Assembly (NCBI GenBank): GCA_025602915.1
Contig: JAHLJZ010000052.1
Coordinates: 103,815 to 167,814 of the forward strand
Source: Paraphysoderma sedebokerense
Taxonomy: Eukaryota; Blastocladiomycota; Physodermatomycetes; Physodermatales; Physodermataceae
DNA: 64,000 bases
Reading direction: 5' to 3'
This document shows, one piece after another, positions 19,679 through 31,325 of this stretch. The notes beneath the pieces were generated by a model. It searched no databases. It was not told the origin of the DNA and saw nothing but the letters and a program-made list of their open reading frames with translations. The position numbers and the translations under genes are program-made. Numbering within the stretch: the stretch's first letter is position 1; every line of letters begins with the position of its first letter.

Positions 19679-22514
19679 ATGTCCAGTTATCACCCCATAG
19701 TCAAGCAATCACGAACACTTCATCAGTCCCAGTTATCCAGGATTCAAGCAAAAAACGATGAAGATATAGCGTTGATCGACAATATTAACCAGTATATGCG
19801 TAAAAGAATTGATTTGGAAAAGGAGTATTATGAGCGACTGGAGAAATTGGCGAAAGGATTTCAAGGGAAGAAAGGTGCGTTTTTGGAGTGGTCTTTCCAG
19901 TAAATTATACAGACCGATGGTTTTTTTTATGGGCGAATGTCCGAAAATCAAGTTCCGTTAGATGTGGAACCATAAGTGATGTCATGAGAGTGGACACCAT
20001 GAATGTTGAACACTAGGTTTCGGAATAACCTCGAAAAGTGATGAATATGGCTATGATTCTAATACTATTTCTATTTCTGTAACTTTGCATACAGGTTCAG
20101 GATCAACCGCAACGCCAAGGTACATTATTGATTTGACGACCAAGAATCGTTAAAAACCGTTAACCCTTCATATTATCTTAATATCTGTGACTTCTGTCAG
20201 GCCGACGCAACAAGTGTTCCAGGCTTTATTGGCGGCGACCGAGAGCGAAGCCAAAGTGAAGCAAAATATTTGCGAAAAGATTGGCTCTGACATTATTGAA
20301 GTTGTCCGGGATTATAATAAAGAGAAAATTACTTTATCAAAGAAGGTAATAGCATATTTTCCGTCTCATTGGGACATCACGTATTTATGTACAGCCACTT
20401 CGTACTGTGTGATTGTAATTAAAACTTTCTCAAAATAGAAATACGAACAGTGTAGTCGATATCATGAGGAATTGTTGAGGGCTTTGACTGAGTTAGATAC
20501 ATCGAGAAAAGAGTATGAAGAAGCGGCCAAAGCATTTGATTCTGCGCAGAGAAAGTACGACGATTCATTGAAGAAACCGAAAGGCGCACTATCGATCATG
20601 AAAAATGCATTATCGTCCGCCGATTCGGAAAAGGTATCCCTACAATCACTTTTTCCATGTGATCGAGCTCGCTGGTTCTGATAAGGAGGGTTAGTTAAAG
20701 GTCAAATTAAAATCTTGGTCACGAAAGTTACTTGATGCTCGCAATCAATATATACTATCAATGGAGGCTTCAAATGTCATACAGGATCTTTATTGGAAAG
20801 AAGATCTGCCAAAGTTAATGAAGGTACGTTCCATTGATTTATATTATCATTATGTTTCGTTTAAAGTCTGACACGTTCGGAATGACCGTTTGAATTGCAA
20901 CTACTGAAAAAGGATCTGGACGCCGATTATCACCCCACAGTTTCGTCGTTATTTGACACATACGCTGATCTTGCTCAGTCATACGTAAAAACTGTCTCAG
21001 ATTCTATCAATAATGTTAGCGCTCTCGCAAGAAAGGTAGACCGTGATGTTGAACACAAGCAGTTTCTAGCAGAAAACGATGCATTATTTCCAGGACCAAA
21101 AGTGTTAAGGTTTGAACCGTTCGCCGGCGACAAAGTGACATCCGTTACGATTGATGATATATCCAAGGTAAGTTCTTGAACGAAGTCATTGGATGTGTTG
21201 TCCATACATAGTTGACTGTCGGATTTATTGTAGGTTGTCTTGTCGAATAAATTGACGGCTCTCATGCAACGGAAAAACGAAATATCAAAGAACTTAAACA
21301 AATCAGAAAAAGAAATTGCTGGATTGGAACAGATGGCCAAAGTCTATAAAGAATCACCTGAATTTGGAAATGCAACAAATCCAATCGAGGTGAGTTCGAT
21401 TTCGGTTTCATGCTTCTGGATGTATCACTAACTGGTCAAGCATAGACAATGAACGATCTTGAATTTCAAATACAAATGTTACGAATCGATCTTAAAAAAG
21501 TCGATGTTCAAATTGAAGTTTTGAAGAATGCTGGAGTTGAAGTGTTAACTCCAGCTGTCTTGTCAACATTACCAACGACAGCAGCAGCAGCAGTAAACGC
21601 AGCTGTACCGGCCCGCCGATCGTCGGTTCGAGCAACCCCAAAACCAACTGCAACTGTTATATACGAGTATCATGGAGCTGATAATACCGAATTGACAATT
21701 CGCGAAGGTGACGTGTTGACGATATACAAAGACGAGGCCGCCGACCCTGGATGGCTGGTTGCAGAATTAAACGGGAGAAAGGGATTGGTACCAGAATCGT
21801 ATGTTCAGATGAATCCGGACAAAGCGCCATCACGACTAAGCGTAGTTGGATTAGCTGCAGCTCTACCCTCAGCTGCTAGCAACATAGGTAGCTTTTTTTT
21901 AACTGTGATTCCTAAAAGTAATAAAAGAGTTAATGACTGACTGCCAACTTATTTTTCATTCTAGTCCAAGCTGTATACGATTACGCTGCCCAAGAGCCAG
22001 GAGAATTATCCTTTTCCGCTGGTGACTCAATTCAAGTGATTGAGCATACATCTGACGGTGATATTTCCGAATACTGGGAAGGCAAAAATCAACGTACCGG
22101 AAAAGTCGGGACGTTTCCGTATATATTTACCGTGGGTTGGGAAAATATCGTCGGTGCCGGCGGTGCTGGTGGCGTCGTTCAATCTCCGACTACGGCATCT
22201 TCCACAAGTTTAGGAAGGCGTGGCAGTTCTCCCGTAATCAGTCCGACAGTGGATAATAGAGGTGAATATTTCCTTGATGCACTCTAATTCTTCCCTGTAT
22301 TTTACGAGTTTTAACATGGTTTATCCTACTCCACCCATTAGTTCGAGCATTGTATGATTACAATCCCGCATGTGAAGGTGAATTGGCCATGGCTGCGGGT
22401 GATATTATAGCAGTGACCAACAGAGATACCGGATCGGAAGCATGGTGGGAAGGAAGGAATTTGACAAGTGGTTTAATTGGACAATTTCCGAAAGATTATT
22501 GCCAACCTTTGTAA
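19679..22514 (+). CDS. F-BAR protein with three SH3 domains (Bzz1/FCHSD-like)
   Basis: Predicted membrane-curving adaptor linking the plasma membrane to Arp2/3-driven actin, as Bzz1 and the TOCA/FCHSD families do in endocytosis. The N-terminal F-BAR helices begin RIQAKNDEDIALIDNINQYM and continue through LIDLEKEYYERLEKLAKGF-type sequence and VKQNICEKIGSDIIEVVRDY. A later coiled segment (LTALMQRKNEISKNLNKSEK) lies where TOCA proteins have an HR1 domain. SH3-1: TATVIYEYHGADNTELTIRE to GLVPESYVQM. SH3-2: VQAVYDYAAQEPGELSFSAG to VGTFPYIFTV. SH3-3: VRALYDYNPACEGELAMAAG to GQFPKDYCQPL, ending the protein. ALYDY, the WW/GW position and the FPxxY ends are visible. About ten exons. Yeast Bzz1 has two SH3 domains, so the third is a difference. 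Ends TAA at 22512; an AATAAA lies near 22614. Confidence 0.88.
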
Positions 22515-22820
22515 ATTTTTGTTTAGTATTGTCGTTATATCAAACTTATTGAGCACTTAAACATTATCAGCCAGTAGAGAAACCATATTCGCATGTATGC
22601 AAAGTTATCGTCTAATAAATTCTGGGTTGTGTCATGACATGGACAGAGAACGGAAAAGTCCGGTGATGCCTTTCAGGTGAATATTTGTCTTACAAGTTCT
22701 CGTTTACAAGTGTGGTGCCAGTACGAGATACATATCAGCTTTTGCACATTTCAAACCCAAGAATTTATGTACATTACATGTCGATATCATTGAGAAATCC
22801 CAAAAAAAATTCTCACTGTA

Positions 22821-24105
22821 TTACAATCCCTTTGCACTCTCTTTTTTCTTTTTCTCTCCTTCTTTACTGTTCTTCTCCTTCTCCTTTTCGTTAGCCTTAT
22901 CTTTAGTCTTTTCATCTTTACTTCCTTTCTCTTTCACACCGGCTTCAGCTTCTTTTTCTGCATCTCTATTTGCGATTTTGTTATTAATTAAATCATGCAA
23001 AGCAATCACAGCCCTGATCAAACTACTCAAGTAAATCACCAACAAATGATCATTTGTTTTGACACTGAATGCTTTGACCAATTCATTGATATTAAGATTG
23101 GGAAGTAAATTAAAAATATCTTGAAGGTTATAAGTGATTGCATGGTTGATTGGGAGTTCGCCTTCGACTACTTTTGAGAGGTACTCGTGGATATCTTCCA
23201 AGCGAAGCTGAAGACCTTTAAGAGAGTGAAGCTGTTCCGTGACACGGGTAGAAAGTGTACCGACGGCATTATCTTTAATATCTCGGAGAAGATGTTCTAC
23301 TCCGATTTCCTCGGCTTCCTCAGCTTCGATTGCACTAGGGACGTGGACGAAGGTTTCAGTTGTAGCCGTACCATCCTGTATCATTCAAATAAGCAAACTG
23401 TTATGACGGTTATGACAATAAGAATAAATAACTCTGATTATTCATACATCGTGAATTTCTTCCACAGCAAAATATGAGTCTGTCGGCAGTCCAATATCGT
23501 TTGGCTTCACGTCTACAATAACAAGAACTGGGTGCGGAACGTAACGTTTAAACAAATTGTTGATTTCGAGGTCGGATGCTCGCAATTTAGGTCCGGTGTG
23601 ATACCATCCTATCATCTTTTCTCGCGCTATAAAAAATATAGTTAGTGGTTGAATTATGCTCTATGAATTACGATCTGGACAAGAGAATTGCGTAAACAAA
23701 AGGATGCCACGACATACCATTCACCTTTTTAAACATATCATTCATAGCTTCTACATAATTGTGGTCCAAAAACCAGACGGACGGATCTTTCTCATCTTCT
23801 TCAAAGGGAACTGATGTAATATAAAAATGACCGTGGTTGTAGTGACAAGTTTAAACCCCAAAACACGAAGGTAAGTGAATACGTAATGAGTTGGAAATCT
23901 GGCGTCCGCAAGGGGAGAATTGGATAAGTGACATACTTGCAAAACTATTTGCGACATTGACTGATTTGCCATTATTCTGGCCCAACAAAACACCGACTAC
24001 TCTCTTTTTAGTGTTTTTTGCTACTCTGTTGTAGTGATCGACGACTGACAGCAGGACGAGAGGATGAACGACGACTTGTTCGGGTGCGACGGCAGATGCA
24101 GGCAT
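22821..24105 (-). CDS. RPN8: 26S proteasome regulatory subunit RPN8 (PSMD7)
   Basis: Non-catalytic MPN-domain subunit of the proteasome lid, partner of the deubiquitinase RPN11. The N-terminus reads [20 protein letters not shown] and RVVGVLLGQ. The middle has [19 protein letters not shown], where RPN11's JAMM zinc histidines are absent as expected for RPN8, then [20 protein letters not shown] and [14 protein letters not shown]. The C-terminal helix ends [20 protein letters not shown], followed by a Lys/Glu KEKE tail. Four or so exons; the ATG is at 24103-24105. Divergent from RQC2 across 332 bases carrying three GTCACGTG motifs, and convergent with the F-BAR gene. Confidence 0.95.
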
Positions 24106-24437
24106 AATGATAAAGTGTCTGTATTGGGGGCTACCAACAATTGAGGATGTAGATGAGGGGAACGAACGGAGAGAGGGAATTGTGGCCGGTACGAATTTGG
24201 TGATTGAATTACGAAGAACGCATTGCGACTACGACCAGGAACTCTCGGGGGAATGTCACGTGATGCGGCAGAGAGTGGTCCCCGGAATAAACAAAACAGT
24301 CACGTGCTTTTACCCAAGCGTCACGTGTCTTGACCTTCAGTGACTCCTTGGTGGGTTAAAACTACTTTCAAAGGTCCTCCTAAATTTATACGTGGATCCG
24401 ACACACTCCCGCAACAGAGATATAGCCCAAATAAACA
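24106..24437. promoter_or_regulatory. RPN8/RQC2 divergent promoter with three GTCACGTG motifs
   Basis: GTCACGTG starts at 24255, 24299 and 24320, all in the same orientation, 44 and 21 bases apart. 21 bases is about two helical turns. This is a classic bHLH E-box core with the 5' GT flank used by Cbf1- and MiT/TFE-type factors. The copies are seen; co-regulation of the two genes is inference. Confidence 0.55.
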
Positions 24438-27400
24438 ATGAAACAGCGATTCTCTGCTCTGGATATCTGCGCCATATCCGCTGACCTCCAGAGGTAAAAT
24501 CCACTCACCGCTCGTGTCCAACCTTATTCTAAAACCTACCCTTGGTACCTTAATCTTCATACTAGGTTGGTAGGATTACGTTTACAGAATGTGTATGATG
24601 TCAATCAGAAAACGTACTTGTTCAAGTTTGCAAAGGTGAGCTCGTCTTAATCGATGGCCAATTTCAGTTTGGAACCGGGCCTCTGGCCGTTCTGTTCCAG
24701 TCGTTAACGATGAACATGTCATTATTATCGATTTAAAAGCCCGACACTAAAGAGTTCGTTCTCATTGAAAGTGGTATTCGTATACACTCCACGCAGTATG
24801 AGCGTGAAAAGAGTACACATCCTTCACCATTTGCCATGAAACTCCGGAAACATCTCAGAACTCGAAGATTAACTAAAGTGACCCAACTTGGAATTGATCG
24901 GATTATCGATTTTGAGTTTGCTGCTGGAGAAGTGGCCTATCATATCATCGCCGAATTTTATGCATCTGTATGGTCATTTTTCTGTCGATAGTTTGATTCC
25001 TTCATAATGATCCGCTAATGATCGCTTTTTATTAGGGTAATATAATCCTCACAGATGGAGACTACAACATCCTATCCTTGCTGCGTGTTGTGAAGCCGGA
25101 TGAATCAACCAAATTCGCGGTCGGAGAGAAATACAATGTTGAAAGCGCGAGGAAATTCGAACCTATAACGAAGGAGCGTCTTGTACTGTCATTGAACCAA
25201 GCAGATCCGAAAGATACATTAAAAAAATTACTCAATTCTAAGTTTGGTAAGTTGATAGATACATTATCCAAGTGCGCTTTCTGATGCTCACCCTCTCGTT
25301 ACTTAGATTTCGGGCCACATCTGACTGAGCATTGCATACTCAGAGCCGGGCTCAACCCTAATCTGAAAGTCTCGTCACAGTTTGACAAGCAAGAAGGTAA
25401 TCACAAGAACTAGGCATCATACTTAGATACGATCAGTAACATTCTCTCCACATTCAGACTCTCCTCAGTGTCAATCTCTCTTCCAAGCCCTCCAGGAAGG
25501 GGATGCAATTTTAAACAATTTGCGACAGACTTCGCATAAAGGCTACCTTATTATGAAAGAACATTCACAGCAACTTCTTTCTTCACCGTCCCCTATTGAG
25601 CCCGAAGCACAACCCTTAATCACTTACGACGACGTACACCCTTTCCTCTTTCAACAGTTCTCGGAAGCGAAGTACAAAGAATTTGAAACTTTTGATAAGG
25701 CAGCCGACGAATTCTTTTCAGAAATTGAAAGTCAGAAACTAGACTTGAAAAGCAGACAGCAGGTTCGTCGTAGTCTTGGAACGCTGTCATGCCGTTGTTC
25801 GATTTTTTCCTAGCTAATCTTGATTATTATTGACAGGAAGAAGCCGCGATAAAAAAGTTAGAAGCAATTCGGAAAGAGCAAAAGGGCCGTGTCCAGGGCC
25901 TGCAATCGGCACAAGTCTCGAATGTTGAAAAGGCACAGCTCATTGAGCAGAATCTTGAATTGGTATGTGCCATTTCTTACTCTATTTGAACACTCGTTCC
26001 GTATGAATTAATGTGGTCGTATAGGTTGATCAAGCAATTCTTATTATTCGAAGCGCCGTAGCCAATGCGATTGATTGGAAAGACTTGGAAGAGATGGTTC
26101 GCGAAGAAAAAAAGAAGGGAAATCCCGTTGCTCAGGCAATTGCGTCTTTGAAATTGGGCATCAATCATATAGTTTTGTCACTACGGTACTGTATTCTCTC
26201 TATCTATTGACCGTTGGCGTTGGGCAAGATAATTGATGCTGCATGGCATATGGCATCTGTGTAGGAATCCTTACTTGGACGAAGATTTTGGGTTCAGTGA
26301 TGAAGATGACGAAAACGATGAAGTTCAAGCAACTGGAACAAAAGGGAATAAAGAAATATCAGTTGATATTGATATCGGTATATCAGCTCATGCGAATGCA
26401 CGACGCTACTATGAAATCAAAAAGGCCAGTGCAGTAAAAGAGGCAAAAACATTGGCTGCCTCTGAAAAAGTAAGTCTATTTTACGTTTGAACAACGTATC
26501 AGTGAGATTGACGCAGATTTATTACTCTCAGGCATTGAAATCCGCCGAACAAAAAATCAAGCAAGATCTCAAACAAACACGGATTACTGCGACCATCAAC
26601 AAAATGCGAAAATCTCTGTGGTTTGAAAAGTTTATCTGGTTTATATCCACCGAAAATTATCTGGTATTGGCGGGTCATGACGCTCAGCAAAACGAACTTC
26701 TTGTCAAACGCTACCTCCGTAAAGGTGACCTCTATATTCATGCGGATCTCCACGGGGCGCCAACAGTTATCATCAAGAACCCGAATCCAGAAACACCTGT
26801 TCCGCCGTCCACTCTTGCTCAGGCTGGCTCATTGGCCGTTTGTTCTTCTCGAGCTTGGGAAAGTAAGATCGTAACCTCTGCTTGGTGGGTGTACGATGAT
26901 CAAGTGTCAAAAACTGCGCCGACTGGAGAGTATCTTACCACTGGTAGCTTTATGATAAGGGGGAAAAAAAATTTCTTGCCCCCAAGTCAGTTGGTCTATG
27001 GTTTTGGAATTTTGTTCAAGGTGGACGAAACTTCCGTGGGCCGACATATTGGCGAACGAAGGATATTATATGAGTACGAAGAAGAAGATATGCGTAAAAC
27101 GGGTGGCGATGATGATGATACTGAAGATGTCGATGCCGATGAAGAAACCGAGGACGTCGAATTAGCGGTATGCTCCCGAAAAATTATTTAAGCATAACTT
27201 TATCTTACATCAACCACTAAATTTATACGTTGCTGCTGTATGTACAGGATAATAATGACGGCTCGGGGAACGATTCAGAGGTTGAGGATTCAATACCTCA
27301 ATCACAATCTGCGACAGAGCCAGAACCAGAAGTATCTTCAAATCCATCCCTTCTGAAAACCCTAGAGTCACTTCGGCTCAATGATACGAGCCCATCGGGA

Positions 27401-28902
27401 CTTTCTGCCACCGTTGACGAAGAGTCTCAGTCGGAGTCCGATTCAGACTCTGGGTTCCCCGACACACAGACTTTGGTCTTTCCGGATACGCAGATATCTG
27501 TTGGTTCAGTCAATTCAGCCAATATATCGAGTAACAGTGGAATGATATACGGGAGCGCGGCGCCAAAAATTTCAGATAATGCGGAAGACAAATACGGTTT
27601 GGAGGAATTGAATAAGACGGATGATGAGGAAGACGGTGACGATGGAGAGACGATCGCAACAGAGAATTCTTCTGCCGTACGTGTTTACCGTAACCTCGTC
27701 AAGTCGGAAATCCTGGCAGTCTTTTGTGCTTGTGTCAACCTCCCGAACTGCTTATTTAGGACCGGAAAAAGCGACTAACAGCGAAGCAGCGACGTGAACA
27801 GCGGAAACTGCGTCAAGCTGGTTCTACCCCCGGGTCGACTACCACTGAAAATGCTTCTGCTGTAACACCTAAAGCAGAGTCATCCCCTTCTAAGAAAAAT
27901 GTAACTAATCAGAAGGCCAAACAAGGCCAAACTGACCAACCGCAGGTGAAGAGTAATGTTCGTGGAAAGAAGGGCAAATTGAAAAAGCTGAAGGATAAAT
28001 ATGCCGATCAGGATGAAGAAGATAGAAGATTAGCTTTGGAGGTATTAGGGGTAAGTGATGTTTTCTGTTCCGTGTAACTGCGGAAATCGCTGACGACGAG
28101 TTTAAAATTTTGAAAGTCATCAAAAGGACCGCAACCGAAAGGCAAAAAGGCGAAAAAGCAGGCGGCCGCGGCGTTGGAGAAAGAAAAACAGCAGGCAAAA
28201 TATAAAGGAACTAAGGATGGAAAATCGCATAGAAAAGGCGAAAGTCCCGCAAAGCCTTTGAGAGAGGAAGGTGTCGGGATCGCTGCACAGAATGAGGTGC
28301 CTGATGAGGTTCGTGTCAGTGACAACTGTCATAAGATAAAGGCTATATTGGTCTCACATTGTTTGCTTCTATTTTGCCGCAACCGATAGGAGAAAACAGT
28401 ACCGCTTGACGATGCTGATTCTGAAGAAGTCAAGAAGTTATTGGAAGAAGAGAATGTAGCATTAGTCGATGAAGATGAACAGGTATCGTTTTTTTTTGCC
28501 GTTCTTATTGATTGATAATATATGATAGGTATTCAATTTTCTGTTCGGAATATTTAGTCCACGAATCCCTTCAATCTCGATTCCCTCACCGGCCAACCTG
28601 ATCCCAACGACATAATCCTTTATGCAATCCCCGTGGCAGCGCCTTACAGTTCCCTACAGAAATACAAATACAAAGTGAAACTCACACCCGGATCGATGAA
28701 AAAGGGTAAAGCATCGAAACTTGCAATGTCAGTTTTCCTTGGGATTGCTGATGTGGAGAGAGAAAAAGAGTGTCTAAAAAGTATTGGTGATGCAGAATTG
28801 ATTGGAACAATGTTGGGCAAAGTCAAAGTTAGCGCCGCATCGTTGGAAAGCGTCAAGGGGAAGGCTAAGGGCAAAAAGGGAAGAGGAAGGGGCAAAAAAT
28901 GA
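24438..28902 (+). CDS. RQC2: Ribosome quality-control protein RQC2/NEMF (Tae2, NFACT family)
   Basis: Binds the 60S subunit carrying an obstructed nascent chain, recruits Listerin and drives C-terminal tailing. The NFACT-N domain starts [11 protein letters not shown], with Asp9 in the position that matters in yeast Rqc2. [11 protein letters not shown] near 24,890 carries the Asp-Arg pair equivalent to yeast Asp98-Arg99. The coiled-coil middle runs about 25.5-26.5 kb. The NFACT-R domain contains [20 protein letters not shown] and [19 protein letters not shown]. An acidic/Ser-rich segment and a Lys-rich segment follow. The NFACT-C domain is [20 protein letters not shown] and the protein ends [10 protein letters not shown]. 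At least a dozen exons. Tail-to-tail with DOM34, stops 134 bases apart. Confidence 0.94.
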
Positions 28903-29036
28903 GGGATGTGATCCTTCAGCTGATGATGTAACAGCTGTAAAGAGAAAATAAATTCTTTAAACCCATGGCTGAATATGCCGTTGAAACGATTTATTTGCGA
29001 CAATGGTTTGAATAGTATTAACAAGTAGCTAAAATC

Positions 29037-30581
29037 TTAGTCATGATGATCTGTCTCGGGGTTGCTTTGTGCATGATTTTCGTATTCAGCATCATAATCT
29101 TCATCGATATCCGGAACAGGGAAGTTGAGAATTGCGGCTATACCCGTCAGCTGATTCAATTCTGTCAGAGGCAGTAGTGATGTATAGTTAGAGATTTGTT
29201 TGATAGGCCAGAAGACTGAATTGATAATCTGAAAGAAAGAAAAACGCTTACGTTCTCCCGATTGATGTAAACTAGAAAATATCAAAACTTTTCCTCCTCC
29301 TCTCTTCACACTTTCAACTATAGCTATATATTTCCTCCTCGTTTGAACGTTCTGATTTCGGAAAAGACTATCACTAAGTAACAAAGTCTCGATTGCTCCC
29401 CTTTCGTTCGCTTTTTCCACATGATCCCATCCATAGAATGCCCGATCTGGGTCGTTGTTCATCATATTGTAAAATCTATCTAATGCCCTCACTTCTTCTA
29501 AAGATTTCGTATCAGATAGTTTATTCTGTATGGCCGGATCCGTCAGAACCTCTGTCAAACAGTAAATGTGTCCACCCGAACAATGAATCTGCATAAACTT
29601 TGGTTTATTCTCGAGTATTATTTTGTTGTCTGTCTTGATGGCCGTCGCGAAAATGTAATCGTATAGCTGCTCTTTGACAAATCCAGGAGATGCAATGATA
29701 ATTCCTTTTAAGACTGAAAAATCAAAGTGCCGGAGTATAGAGTCGTATATTTGTTGGTAAAATTTGTGAAGTCCTTTCTCGTAGTTTGTTGTTGAACCTT
29801 TCCGTTTTCGTGGAATTGGGGTCTCGATTCGCTGGCGGAGTACTGTCATGTGTTGCGTTAATAAACAAATATTCGCAAGCCCTAATGTGGAATTCAAATT
29901 CGAATCCGTATTACAAGTGAATTAATTCCTTTGTGTTTCCAAAAGCCCGAGACGAACTAATATCCGAATACCTTCTTGACAAACGATTGCGGCCACATCG
30001 GCCCTTTTAGCAATGTTGCATGCTTGGTCAATTCTTTCAAAGGCCAACATATCCCACTCTGGCTTGTACAATGTAAAATTTTTGTTCATCTCTAGATCCA
30101 TTGTATGGTACGCTCCGAGCTATTGAACATTTGAACATCGGTGTTTGTCAGTTTACACAATCCAAAAAGTACAAGTGAATAAAATGTATCGTATAAATGG
30201 ATACCTTAACATATTTATTTTCTTGTATGTTTCGTCCTTTGATCATGACTTGGCCGACTTGAGCATCAAATTCTACATCCTCTACTCCGACTGTCAGGGT
30301 CACTCTAATTCGTGACGAATCGACTGATCCAGTGGAAGACTCGGACTGCACTCGTCTATTAAAAGTATAAAGGACATTGTCATATAAAGCGTTGGATAAT
30401 ACGGTTAATACCTGTGGACTTGAACAAGATGAGTTTGACGATTTTACCGGACTGTCGAGGCCTTAATTTGATCACCCTTTGCGATCAAATTGAACACATG
30501 CCACATATCCTCCATTTCTTCTGCACAAAGGACGACGTATCCGGAGGAGTCTCTTTCGATTGCCTTCTTAATCAATTTCAT
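29037..30581 (-). CDS. DOM34: Ribosome rescue factor Dom34/Pelota
   Basis: eRF1-like protein that, with Hbs1, splits ribosomes stalled at mRNA ends (no-go/non-stop decay). The N-terminal domain begins [20 protein letters not shown] and [20 protein letters not shown]. It joins over the intron after KASTVR to [11 protein letters not shown] and [20 protein letters not shown]. The central domain has the Pelota PGF motif ([20 protein letters not shown]) and no GGQ, as expected. The C-terminal domain has [20 protein letters not shown] and [16 protein letters not shown] with an acidic tail. The start is the ATG at 30579-30581. Its neighbour RQC2 acts on the ribosomes Dom34 splits. Confidence 0.93.
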
Positions 30582-31325
30582 TATGAGATGTGCGGATCTC
30601 CTATTTTGTGTAGTAGAAGGGACAGCCGAGTCAACATTAATCTTTCAAGTCCGCACGATGAACCGAAAGACGAACGACTGGTGGTTCACCGAACTCCCCC
30701 CCGTTCACCGGTGTAGCAAGCACCGTTCACATATTCTTTTACGAGATTATTCCAAGTCAATCAGAACGACAATTCTTGCTACGTAGTTAGTGATCTATCC
30801 TCGGTATCTATTTATGAGAAGAATCAGCTTATCGAGGTTTGCACTGCAGGGAGAGCAGTGGGAGTCAGATCAGCGTGGACTGTGGAGATCCGAGATTCCG
30901 AACCAATCTTGGTCTGCTGCTGTCTGCTATCGCTGGGAATTGTTTCCCCAATTTGTCTTCCAGCATTCATCTGTTGTTCAATCGAAATAATGCTGAGAAG
31001 CGAATATTATTGCATGTTATTGGTAAAAATGACTGCAAGTGTAAACCAGACAAAATTAGGAAATATCTTCTGAATTTAAGTGTCGTTTTCCGAAATTTCA
31101 CTTCGTGTCTGTGAAAATACATTGTCCATTCGGACTCCATCTCCCGCTCATTTATCTCTTCAGATCTCTTCTCGACGTCTCCTCTTGAAACTTCATTTCT
31201 CCTCCTTCCGGAATCTTGTAGTTTTGCCTTCGGTCTATTCGGATTCTACAGATTACTACCGAACACATTGAATTCCTGCATTTTCAATTGATTCTTTTGG
31301 CTGTTACAAAAATTCTCTCTATAGC
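30582..31325. other. Divergent promoter, DOM34 to the KHA1-like antiporter
   Basis: Several plus-strand frames of 60-100 codons cross this stretch (30414-31271), but none resembles a protein or shows a spliceable continuation. I see no motif worth naming. Confidence 0.5.

Noticed and set aside
30414-31271. Cluster of overlapping plus-strand frames
   Set aside because: The left part is antisense to DOM34 exon 1; the rest is promoter/leader with no protein-like pattern.
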